Source: Luoshenia tenuis (GTDB lineage Bacteria; Bacillota; Clostridia; Christensenellales; GCA-900066905). Taken from it: a stretch of 64,000 bases of DNA. The DNA lies in the NCBI RefSeq assembly GCF_014384745.1, contig NZ_JACRSO010000001.1, positions 868,001-932,000 of the forward strand. Direction: 5' to 3'. The notes below the pieces were generated by a model. It was not told where the DNA came from and did no database searches. It worked only from the letters and a program-made list of their open reading frames with translations. Both the position numbers and the translations under genes were made by a program. Below, one piece after another: positions 52,072 through 59,522 of the stretch (position 1 is the stretch's first letter; each line of letters begins with the position of its first letter).

Positions 52072-53676
52072 TTACGCCTTTTTTGCCTTAGCGGCCTCTA
52101 CGAAGCCGGCAAACAGGGGATGCGCCCGGTTGGGGCGGCTTTTAAACTCCGGCTGGAACAGCACGCCGATGTAGAAGGGATGCCCCTCCAGCTCCATGGC
52201 CTCGACCATGCAGGTCTTGGGCTCGATCCCCACCGGGATAAAGCCGGCCTTATTGAACTCCTCACAGTAAGCGGTATTGATCTCGTAGCGGTTGCGGTGC
52301 CGCTCGCTGATCTTATCGGTGCCATACAGTTTGGCGATCTGCGTACCCGACGCCAGCCGGCACTCATACGCGCCCAAGCGCATGGAATCGGCCAGGCCGG
52401 CCTCGTCCACCGCGCCCTCGGGCGAGTAGACCACCGGGTGGGCCGTATTCTCGTCAAACTCCGTGCTGTTCGCCCCTTCCAGGAAGAGCACATTGCGCGC
52501 AAACTCGATGGCCGCCGCCTGCAGCCCCATGCCGATGCCAAAGTACGGAATCCCGTTGACCCGGGCATAGTGCGCCGCCTGGATCATCCCTTCCGAGCCG
52601 CGCTCGCCAAAGGCGGCGGGCACGATGATGCCCTGCAGGCCCTTAAGCTGCGCACTGACGTTTTCCCCCGTCAGCTCGCCCGAATCGATCCATTTGATAT
52701 CCACCGCCACATCTTTGGCAATGCCCGCATGGGTCAGCGCCTCGGCCACGGAAAGGTAGGCGTCGTGCAGATCCACGTATTTGCCCACCAGGCCGATGGT
52801 CACCTTCTCCTTCAGCGCCAGGAAGCGGTCCACCATGGCGTACCAGTCGTCCATATCCGCCGGCGCATCCGGGAGACCCAGCATCTTGCACACCAGGCTG
52901 TCCAAACCCTCCTCCTGCATCAGGCGGGGCACTTGATAAAGCGTGGCCGCGTCGATATTCTGCACCACCGCGCCGGGCTTAACGTTACAGAACAGCGCCA
53001 ACTTATCTTTCACGCTCTGGGAGATCGCATACTCCGTGCGGCAAACCAGAATATCCGGCTGGATGCCGATGGAGCGCAGCTCTTTAACCGAGTGCTGCGT
53101 GGGTTTGGTCTTGATCTCGCCGGCCATCTTCAGGTACGGCAGCAGCGTTACGTGGATGTAGAGCACGTTTTCCTGCCCCACTTCCCACTTCATCTGCCGG
53201 ATGGCCTCTAAAAAGGGCAGGCCTTCGATATCGCCCACGGTGCCGCCGATCTCGGTGATCACCACGTCCATATCCTTTTCCTTGCCCACGCGCATGATAA
53301 TATCCTTGATCTCATTGGTGATATGAGGGATAACCTGCACCGTGCCGCCCATAAAATCGCCCTGGCGCTCGCGGTTGAGCACCTGCCAGTAGACTTTACC
53401 GCTGGTCACGCTGGAAGAGCGCGTCAGGCTCTCGTCCGTAAAACGCTCGTAATGGCCCAGATCCAGGTCCGTTTCGGCACCGTCATCGGTCACGAAAACC
53501 TCGCCATGCTGCAACGGGCTCATTTTTCCAGGGTCCACATTGATGTAAGGATCCAACTTTTGATTCGCTACCTTCAGTCCCCTGCTCTTGAGCAGCCGCC
53601 CCAACGCCGCTGCCGTAATGCCCTTGCCCAATGACGAAACCACGCCACCGGTGACAAATATATATTTGGTACTCAT
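52072..53676 (-). CDS. pyrG: CTP synthase with a degenerate glutaminase site
   Basis: A 534-residue CTP synthase, final step of CTP formation from UTP. The synthase domain (1-270) is canonical: GGVVSSLGKGI, KLDPYINVDPGKMSPLQHGE, VFVTDDGAETDLDLGHYERF, KPTQHSVKELRSIG. In the glutamine amidotransferase domain, however, the usual GICLGMQ loop reads GIGMGLQ, so the nucleophile Cys is Gly382. The usual FHPE motif reads FQPE, so the catalytic His is Gln508 (Glu510 kept). The oxyanion-hole PGGFG reads PAAFG. Ammonia rather than glutamine is probably its nitrogen donor. The ATG at 53676 has GGAGG 10 bases upstream. Family and fold are certain; the loss is read directly. Confidence 0.95.
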   Translation of the reverse strand: MSTKYIFVTGGVVSSLGKGITAAALGRLLKSRGLKVANQKLDPYINVDPGKMSPLQHGEVFVTDDGAETDLDLGHYERFTDESLTRSSSVTSGKVYWQVLNRERQGDFMGGTVQVIPHITNEIKDIIMRVGKEKDMDVVITEIGGTVGDIEGLPFLEAIRQMKWEVGQENVLYIHVTLLPYLKMAGEIKTKPTQHSVKELRSIGIQPDILVCRTEYAISQSVKDKLALFCNVKPGAVVQNIDAATLYQVPRLMQEEGLDSLVCKMLGLPDAPADMDDWYAMVDRFLALKEKVTIGLVGKYVDLHDAYLSVAEALTHAGIAKDVAVDIKWIDSGELTGENVSAQLKGLQGIIVPAAFGERGSEGMIQAAHYARVNGIPYFGIGMGLQAAAIEFARNVLFLEGANSTEFDENTAHPVVYSPEGAVDEAGLADSMRLGAYECRLASGTQIAKLYGTDKISERHRNRYEINTAYCEEFNKAGFIPVGIEPKTCMVEAMELEGHPFYIGVLFQPEFKSRPNRAHPLFAGFVEAAKAKKA

Positions 53677-53754
53677 GCCCAAACGGCCTCCCTCTCCATA
53701 CACATATTCTTGTCTATTTTAGCTTTTGCCGGCCGCGTCTGTCAAGGCATCCTG

Positions 53755-54414
53755 TCAAGCTCTGTCGAAAAATTTGGAGGCCGGCTGCAAAAGATAGACG
53801 CCCGGGGCCGTTTCGCCGCCCAGCACCAGCTGGCTGCACTCCAGTTCCACCGCCCCGCCGATCTCGGCGATAAACCGCTGCGGCCCGGCAATGGGCAGGC
53901 TGGTAAATTCCGTCGCGTAATGCATGGGGATCACGATTTCCGGCGATAGCGCCCTGACCTGGCGTGCCATAAGCTCCGGCTCCAGGGTAAAATACCCGCC
54001 TACCGGCGCCAGCAGCGCGTCCACCTGGCCGATGGCCGCAAGGGTTTCCTCGTCCAGTTCATGCCCCAGATCGCCCAGGTGGCAAAGGCGCACCCCGTCG
54101 GCCTGGTAGATAAAGATCAGGTTGGGCCCGCGCTTTTGCCCCTGCACCTCGTCGTGCCAGCAGGGGATGGCCGTCACCGCCACGTCCTTTACCGTATACC
54201 GCCCCGCCTTGTCGATCAGCTCGTAGGGCTTGGCTAGCCACTCCACCGCATTATGGTCGTGGTGCCCGTGGCTGGCCGTCACGCAGTCCGCCGCCACGCT
54301 GCCCGCCTTGGGGACGGGATAGCCCACCGACGCGTCGTACGGATCCATTAAGATCCGAGTACCTGCCTTGGTATGCATCATAAAACACGCATGTCCAATA
54401 TAGTTGATCTTCAC
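53755..54414 (-). CDS. Metallo-beta-lactamase-fold hydrolase (UPF0173 type)
   Basis: A 219-residue cytoplasmic hydrolase. Metal motif HxHxDH is SHGHHDHNAVEW (about residues 53-64); further ligands are in HLGDLGHEL and MHYATEF. The opening MKINYIGHACFMMHT is that of L-ascorbate-6-phosphate-lactonase-like UPF0173 proteins. The start is a GTG overlapping the previous stop by four bases (GTGA). It is the last gene of an operon with the DUF1934 and ArgRS-like genes. Confidence 0.9.
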   Translation of the reverse strand: MKINYIGHACFMMHTKAGTRILMDPYDASVGYPVPKAGSVAADCVTASHGHHDHNAVEWLAKPYELIDKAGRYTVKDVAVTAIPCWHDEVQGQKRGPNLIFIYQADGVRLCHLGDLGHELDEETLAAIGQVDALLAPVGGYFTLEPELMARQVRALSPEIVIPMHYATEFTSLPIAGPQRFIAEIGGAVELECSQLVLGGETAPGVYLLQPASKFFDRA

Positions 54415-55046
54415 TTTTCCTTCCCCCCATCTTTTTCTTGTGCTATCGCCAGCGCCAGCGCTTTTGCCGCCAGCGCAAAGGTGATCGGGTCCTGCCCGCC
54501 CCCCGCGGCGTCTACCAACGCCGTCCGGGCAAGGGGTTCGGTCAGGCGCATCATCCGCTGCAGCCACGCCCACCCCTTTCCCTTGGCCAGGGCTTGCGGC
54601 AGTTGCAGGGCATGCCACAGGCAGTCAGGCTCATTTTCTCCACTTTTCCCCATAGCTGCCTGCGCCAGCCGCCTTAGCCGCCGCGCCCGGCAAACCTGCC
54701 AAAAACACGGGTCCTCCAGCGGTACGGGCCGATCCGGCGCCTCCGGCCAGGCCGAAAACGCCTCCCGGGCCAGCTGGGCCAGCCATTGGGCGCCTACTTC
54801 AAAGTTGAGATAACCGTTTTGCGCGCTGCACTGCCACCCCTGCGGGAGGACTATCCGCCGCGCGACCTCCTGGGCAAATCCCTGCGCCTGCTCGCTTCGC
54901 GCACCTGCCTGTTGCAGCCCGTAGGCACAGGAATAACCCCGCAACCCTAAAGGGCCCGGGGTCAAAAGCGGCTTGCGGTCCGGCAGCGCCTCTTGCAGCG
55001 CTTTGGCAAGTAAAGCCCGCTCCCGCCCCGCCACGTCTAAGAGCAT
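54411..55046 (-). CDS. ArgRS-like protein lacking the catalytic core
   Basis: A 211-residue protein that I read as an arginyl-tRNA-synthetase relative with only end domains. Residues 1-85 match the N-terminal ArgRS domain (GYSCAYGLQQAGA, AQGFAQEVARRI, QNGYLNFEVGAQWLAQL, compare the ArgRS AGPGFINF stretch). Residues 115-205 are a helical, arginine-rich segment like the DALR anticodon-binding domain (QVCRARRLRRLAQAAM, LPQALAKGKGWAWLQRMMRLTEPLARTAL). No HIGH or KMSK is present. The start is the ATG at 55046, which overlaps the DUF1934 gene by 10 bases. That neighbour normally precedes argS in Bacillota. It is very rich in Ala, Gln and Arg. Homology is inferred by eye. Confidence 0.55.
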   Translation of the reverse strand: MLLDVAGRERALLAKALQEALPDRKPLLTPGPLGLRGYSCAYGLQQAGARSEQAQGFAQEVARRIVLPQGWQCSAQNGYLNFEVGAQWLAQLAREAFSAWPEAPDRPVPLEDPCFWQVCRARRLRRLAQAAMGKSGENEPDCLWHALQLPQALAKGKGWAWLQRMMRLTEPLARTALVDAAGGGQDPITFALAAKALALAIAQEKDGGKEK

Positions 55047-55486
55047 GGCGCCTGCCCCCGGGGCGAAAAGGATACCTTCAGGCGGTTTAGGCTGATGATC
55101 TGCTGCTCCATATCCATTTGATAGAGCAGCTCCACCTCGCCGCAATCCTGCTCCACCCGGCTTTTTACTTGCAGCGGCAGCATGCCCATCTCGATGGGCC
55201 CCAGCGGCGTTTCGTGCATGCTGACGAACTTTTTCCCCTCTTCAAAGACCATCACGCCTTCGGCCGCGCCCTTTTTGGAGAGGCGCACCTGACTGGCGTT
55301 AAAGATCATTTTCATCTGCGAACTGATTACCGGCTGCCCTTCTTGCGCGTCATTCTCCTCATATTCCAGCTGATGGATGCCCTCTTCGCAGCTATAGGTC
55401 CCCAGCGTCGTCAGCTCCAGCACCTGCTCCTGTCCGCCCGGCTCCGTCTGCGTGCCCACGATCTTGATCAGCACCGGCCTTTGCAT
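55037..55486 (-). CDS. DUF1934 (YwiB-type) beta-barrel protein
   Basis: A 149-residue cytoplasmic lipocalin-like barrel. It opens VLIKIVGTQTEPGGQEQVLELTT and continues with IHQLEYEENDAQ, MKMIFNASQVRLSKKG and LLYQMDMEQQIISLNRLKVSF, as in YwiB. It is the first gene of the operon, with AAAGGAGGCGAT before the ATG and an extended -10 promoter (TGGTATAAT, 55520-55528) upstream. In Bacillus the gene next to it is argS. Confidence 0.9.
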   Translation of the reverse strand: MQRPVLIKIVGTQTEPGGQEQVLELTTLGTYSCEEGIHQLEYEENDAQEGQPVISSQMKMIFNASQVRLSKKGAAEGVMVFEEGKKFVSMHETPLGPIEMGMLPLQVKSRVEQDCGEVELLYQMDMEQQIISLNRLKVSFSPRGQAPCS

Positions 55487-55519
55487 CCCATCGCCTCCTT
55501 TTACATATCGCTATAGGTT

Positions 55520-55528
55520 ATTATACCA
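55520..55528 (-). promoter_or_regulatory. Extended -10 promoter of the DUF1934 operon
   Basis: TGGTATAAT on the minus strand (TATAAT at 55520-55525) with no clear -35. Confidence 0.5.
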
Positions 55529-55574
55529 TTATCCGTGCAAAAAAGCAGTGCATCCATCTGCTGCACAGCAAAAA

Positions 55575-55595
55575 GGGACGGCCTGAAACCGTCCC
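55575..55595 (-). terminator. Terminator after ypeB
   Basis: GGGACGG/CCGTCCC stem with 7-base loop; the minus-strand product ends in TTTTTGC. Confidence 0.75.
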
Positions 55596-55611
55596 CGCGT
55601 TTTGCTCATCC

Positions 55612-57039
55612 TTAGAGCACCATCTGTCCATCTTCAGAATCCAAGATCAGAAAACTGTTTTCGTCCTCGCCCGTTTGGGCGTTGATATAGACGATAAACT
55701 CGTTGCCGCTGGCCCGGCCGCCGATCTCCCAGCAAAGCTGCTCGCTTCCATCGTCTAAGGGGATCAGCGCTAGGCGCGTGGTCTCTACCGTGAGGAAGGA
55801 CGCCACCTTATCCTGGGCCTCCTCCTGCGCGATCTCGGGCGCGGGCAGCTCGCGTTCCACATGCTCGGTCCAGTAGTTCTGCGCCTCTAACCCCAGCACT
55901 CGCCCATCGTTACAGCAGACCTGCACCTTCACCAGATCCGGGTACAGGGTCACGCCGTCCTGCTGGGCCGCACAGTTGACCACCACCATGCCGTTATAAA
56001 CCTGGATATAGGTGGCCTGCATATCGCCAAAGCCCTTCTCCTCCAAAAACTGCACGGCCGCCGCCTTGCAGCGCTCGGTATCCACGGTTGGGTCCTCCTG
56101 GGGTGTAGGCGTGGTATTCATCAGCAAGGGCTTACCCCCCATTTTGGTGATGGCGATATGCCCGCTGCGCTCGTCTTCCAGCTGAAAATCAAAGCCATAA
56201 TAGGGGATGCGCCCATCCGAGTCCACCGTTAAGGTCAGCTCGCCCGCCCCCAAATAAGTTACGAACTCCGCTGCGATGTCCGCTGCTTCCTCCTGGCTTA
56301 CGCCCGTTTCCCCCAGTCCCTTGGGTTCGCGGTTCTGGCGCGAATCGCTAAAGGGGCCATCGTAGATCAGGGCGGGGTATTCCGTGGCCTCGTTTTGCAG
56401 CTGGCTAAAGCCATCCACTACCGCGCCGTATTCCTCCTGCCCGTCCAGCGTGGGGGCAAAGGCCACTTCGCTCCAGCGCACCTGTTCCTGTTGCAGCGAT
56501 TTCTGCAGCGCCAGCAGCTGGCCGTTCATGCCGTTGCACTGCTCCCAAAGGGTGCGCAGCTGGTCGCGCTCCTCCTGGGTGAGGGCTTGTCCATCCGCCG
56601 CCTTGCGGCTGAGCATCTGGCAGTAATCCCCCAGTTGGTTGACAAAGCTGCTCACCTCTTCCATCGGCCCCAGGTTGGCGGGCAGCTGGCCCAGGTTCTC
56701 CTCCGAGATATTGGCCTGCCGGTAGATATCCGCAAGCGTAGTGGTGGCGCTTTGGGGCGTGATGGCTACCGTGGCCTTGGCCAGCTTTACCTCCAGGTTG
56801 CCCATGGCGTCGATCAGGTCAATAAAGGATTTACTGTAGATATCCTCCATGCGCGCCTGGTAGCGGGCGTGGGCGCGGTTCTCCGTCACAGCCCATAGCC
56901 CCAGGGCAAACACCGCTACCAACAGTACCAGACTGGTCACCGCGGTCCAGTGCCATTTGGGCCAGCGCATCCGCCGGCGGGGCGGCTCGTCGGGCAAGCT
57001 GCCCTTGAGGTTGATCTCCTGGTTGGTCTTTTCGTCCAA
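55612..57039 (-). CDS. ypeB: Germination protein YpeB
   Basis: A 475-residue protein anchored by one N-terminal membrane helix (WTAVTSLVLLVAVFALGLWAV, about 30-50) with the rest outside. The helical first half holds SFIDLIDAMGNLEVKLAKAT and the C-terminal half has three PepSY-like YPEB repeats (TVDSDGRIPYYGFDF, GMVVVNCAAQQDGVTLYPD, LCWEIGGRASGNEFIVYIN). YpeB holds and stabilises the cortex enzyme SleB in spores. The start is a TTG at 57039 with GGGAGG eight bases upstream. It follows sleB by 16 bases. Confidence 0.95.
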   Translation of the reverse strand: MDEKTNQEINLKGSLPDEPPRRRMRWPKWHWTAVTSLVLLVAVFALGLWAVTENRAHARYQARMEDIYSKSFIDLIDAMGNLEVKLAKATVAITPQSATTTLADIYRQANISEENLGQLPANLGPMEEVSSFVNQLGDYCQMLSRKAADGQALTQEERDQLRTLWEQCNGMNGQLLALQKSLQQEQVRWSEVAFAPTLDGQEEYGAVVDGFSQLQNEATEYPALIYDGPFSDSRQNREPKGLGETGVSQEEAADIAAEFVTYLGAGELTLTVDSDGRIPYYGFDFQLEDERSGHIAITKMGGKPLLMNTTPTPQEDPTVDTERCKAAAVQFLEEKGFGDMQATYIQVYNGMVVVNCAAQQDGVTLYPDLVKVQVCCNDGRVLGLEAQNYWTEHVERELPAPEIAQEEAQDKVASFLTVETTRLALIPLDDGSEQLCWEIGGRASGNEFIVYINAQTGEDENSFLILDSEDGQMVL

Positions 57040-57055
57040 GTTTGGTGCCTCCCTT

Positions 57056-57775
57056 CTAAATTGCAAACAGGTGGTTGCCGATCTGGCCGGTCACCGGTCT
57101 TGTATAGATCCACTGGCTGGTCGCCTTGGCGGGGTTATAGTAGTAGAGCGCGCCGTTGGAAGGGTCCCAGCCGTTGAGCGCATCCCGCGCGGCGCGCAGC
57201 GCTTCGGCATCCGGGGTCAAATTGATCTGCCCATCCGCTACGGCGGTAAAGGCCAGCGGCTGGTAGATCACCCCCGAGATGGTGTTGGGGAAGCTGGGAG
57301 ATTTGACCCGGTTGAGAATGACCGCCGCCACCGCCACCTTGCCCACGTACGGCTCGCCCCGTGCCTCGCCATAGACCGCCCGGGCCAGCAATTGGATATC
57401 GTTTTCGTTGGCGTTCACGCTGATGCTCCCACCCGTGGACCCGCCGCCCGTCGTGGTTCCGCCACCGCCGCTGGTTCCGCCGTCCAGGTTCATCCCCAGC
57501 GCCTGTGCCGTTTGCGTGCCGACGATGCCGTCCGCCGTCAACCCGTTCTTCTTTTGAAAGGCGATAACGGCGCGCTGCGTGCCGGAGCCGAAGATGCCGT
57601 CTACCGCCCCATCGTAATATCCCCATCGCTGCAATTTGGTTTGCAGCTGGATGACCGCATCCCCCCGGCTGCCCACGCGCAAGGCCGCCGCCTGGGCGAC
57701 AATGCTGCTGCACAGGCAAACGACCAGCACGATCGCCAGCATCGCGGGCAGGTTCTTGTGGTACCATTTGTGCAT
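57056..57775 (-). CDS. sleB: Spore cortex-lytic enzyme SleB
   Basis: A 239-residue exported hydrolase. Signal peptide about residues 10-32 (LAIVLVVCLCSSIVAQAAA), then a peptidoglycan-binding domain (VGSRGDAVIQLQTKLQ, VDGIFGSGTQRAVIAFQ), a Gly/Thr/Ser linker, and the SleB/CwlJ catalytic domain with YGEARGEPYVGKVAVAAVIL and PVTGQIGNHLFAI. The glutamate in YGEARGE is the catalytic base. It cuts cortex muramic-delta-lactam strands during germination. The ATG at 57775 follows AAGGAG by 8 bases. Operon: spoIIR-sleB-ypeB. Confidence 0.96.
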   Translation of the reverse strand: MHKWYHKNLPAMLAIVLVVCLCSSIVAQAAALRVGSRGDAVIQLQTKLQRWGYYDGAVDGIFGSGTQRAVIAFQKKNGLTADGIVGTQTAQALGMNLDGGTSGGGGTTTGGGSTGGSISVNANENDIQLLARAVYGEARGEPYVGKVAVAAVILNRVKSPSFPNTISGVIYQPLAFTAVADGQINLTPDAEALRAARDALNGWDPSNGALYYYNPAKATSQWIYTRPVTGQIGNHLFAI

Positions 57776-57799
57776 ATGCTTCACTCCTTCTTTGTTAGA

Positions 57800-58384
57800 T
57801 CAGGATTCCGTATAGCCAGGCCATTTCCATTCCCGCAGCCAATCGGCAATATGGCTTTTAAGGGTGACCGGCGGCGCCTGTTCAGTCAATTCCAAGGTCT
57901 GATTCTCCTCCTGTTGCTGCGCATCTACAAAGCACAGCGGCGGAAACATTACGCACCACCAGTTGTGGCCGCCGCCCGTGCCCAGGTACAGGGTCAACGC
58001 CCGGTAATCCCCTGCCGGGTAAATAATTTCGCCATACCGCCGCTCGGGGAAGGTCTGCACGGCGATCTCCGCGTGCGCCCCGTAATCAAAACCTGCCGCG
58101 CGCAGGGTCTCCTGCGCCGTCTGCTCGATCTGGGGCAGCTGCGCCTGCAGCACCGCCTCGGCTTGATCGGCGTCCTGTACCTGGGCCAGCAGATGCGAAA
58201 ACTCCGACGTCAGGCGGTCTCGCACCTGCAGCTTGATCCGCTGGTCTTCCACGCTGTCGCTATTGGCCCGAATGTGCAGGCGCAATACGCCCGGTACAAG
58301 TTCAGGCGTGCCGCGCATCGCCGTAAATCCACAGCAGATCATGACCATCGCCACCAGGCCTACCGTCATCCATCGTTTCAACAT
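57800..58384 (-). CDS. spoIIR: Stage II sporulation protein R
   Basis: A 194-residue exported signal protein. A signal peptide lies at residues 5-22 (MTVGLVAMVMICCGFTAM), followed by LRLHIRANSDSVEDQRIKLQVRDRL, the SpoIIR hallmark, and the C-terminal FPERRYGEIIYPAGDYRALTLYLG and NWWCVMFPPLCF. SpoIIR made in the forespore triggers processing of pro-sigma-E in the mother cell. The ATG at 58384 follows AAGGGAGTGG. It lies 24 bases before sleB. Confidence 0.95.
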   Translation of the reverse strand: MLKRWMTVGLVAMVMICCGFTAMRGTPELVPGVLRLHIRANSDSVEDQRIKLQVRDRLTSEFSHLLAQVQDADQAEAVLQAQLPQIEQTAQETLRAAGFDYGAHAEIAVQTFPERRYGEIIYPAGDYRALTLYLGTGGGHNWWCVMFPPLCFVDAQQQEENQTLELTEQAPPVTLKSHIADWLREWKWPGYTES

Positions 58385-58474
58385 ATTGTCCACTCCCTTC
58401 CCTTGCCGACAGGGATAGTATGGACAAAGCGGGCCGCCCCTAAACCTGTCTATAGGAAATTTATGGTGCAAAAA

Positions 58475-58499
58475 ACCCGGTATGCAAAACATACCGGGT
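58475..58499 (-). terminator. Terminator after ispE
   Basis: ACCCGGTATG/CATACCGGGT, perfect 10-bp stem; minus-strand product ends in TTTTTTG. Confidence 0.85.
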
Positions 58500-58541
58500 C
58501 GATTTTAGCTTTACAGCCTTGATTCTTGAGTGCTAAGCCCT

Positions 58542-59408
58542 CTATAACCAGGCGATACTGGCGCGCGCGCTCCGCGTACGGATGCAGATGGGATAGCGGC
58601 CCGACAGGGCCGCGTGCGCGGCGTCCAGCCCCGCCTCATCGGCAAACAGGCCCAATACCGCCGAGCCGCTGCCGCTCATCACACTGCCCAGCGCCCCCGC
58701 GCTTTGAAGCGCCTCGCAGGCCGCCTCCACCTCCGGGCAGAGGGCGCCCGCCGCCTTTTGTAGGCTGTTTCCCATCAGATGCGCCACCTTGCCCCTTTCT
58801 CCCTGTGTCAAAGCGCGCGTGATCCCGTCCATATCCGGGTGATACGGAAACGCCGTTTGATCCCACGCGCGGAAGACCTCCGCTGTAGGCAGCCCCTGGC
58901 GCGGTTTAACGATCAGGATCGGCCAGTCCTCCGGCGTGCAGAGCCGCTCCAGCCGCTCGCCAAATCCGCGCGCCCGCGCCAGTCCGCCGCGGATCATAAA
59001 CGGAACATCGGCCCCCAACTGTGCCGCTAGCCGCTCCAGCGCCTCATCTTCTACTTCCAGCTCCCACAATTTGCGCAGGCCCACCATCACCGCTGCTGCG
59101 TCCCCGCTTCCGCCCCCCAGGCCCGCCTGAGCCGGCACAGCCTTATGCAGCGTGATCGCCACGCCGTCTTCGCGCGAAAAGGTCCTTTGCATCAGCTCTG
59201 CGGCGCGCCAGGCCAGGTTGCGGGCGTCCTGTGGAATGCCGGGCAGGTCGCACGCCAAGCTTATCCCCGCCGGTTTGCGCTCCAATTCCACCTCATCGCC
59301 AAAGTCTACGGATTGTAAAAGCAGGTCTACCTCGTGGTAGCCGTCCTCTCGCAGGGCACATACGTCCAGCGCCCAATTAATCTTTGCCCGGGCCTTTAAG
59401 CGCAGCAT
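58542..59408 (-). CDS. ispE: 4-diphosphocytidyl-2-C-methyl-D-erythritol kinase
   Basis: A 288-residue GHMP kinase of the MEP isoprenoid pathway. Motifs: AKINWALDV (start), the ATP loop VPAQAGLGGGSGDAAAVM, and MSGSGSAVLGLF at the C-terminal third. The ATG at 59408 follows AAGGAGGAG. It lies between spoIIR and the sipL-like gene, all in one direction. This grouping of ispE with sipL and spoIIR resembles Clostridioides as I recall it. Confidence 0.95.
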   Translation of the reverse strand: MLRLKARAKINWALDVCALREDGYHEVDLLLQSVDFGDEVELERKPAGISLACDLPGIPQDARNLAWRAAELMQRTFSREDGVAITLHKAVPAQAGLGGGSGDAAAVMVGLRKLWELEVEDEALERLAAQLGADVPFMIRGGLARARGFGERLERLCTPEDWPILIVKPRQGLPTAEVFRAWDQTAFPYHPDMDGITRALTQGERGKVAHLMGNSLQKAAGALCPEVEAACEALQSAGALGSVMSGSGSAVLGLFADEAGLDAAHAALSGRYPICIRTRSARASIAWL

Positions 59409-59470
59409 CGCCAGCTCCTCCTTGCATCGGGTTTTGTCCCCATTATATCCAGCCGGGCGGTAAAAATCAA

Positions 59471-59503
59471 ACAGGCCCGCACCCATTCATGGGGCGGGCC
59501 TGT
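59471..59503 (-). terminator. Terminator after the sipL-like gene
   Basis: ACAGGCCCGC (59471-59480) pairs with GCGGGCCTGT (59494-59503); minus-strand product continues TTGATTTTT. Confidence 0.75.
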
Positions 59504-59522
59504 TGCGTACTTTCGGGCGCCT

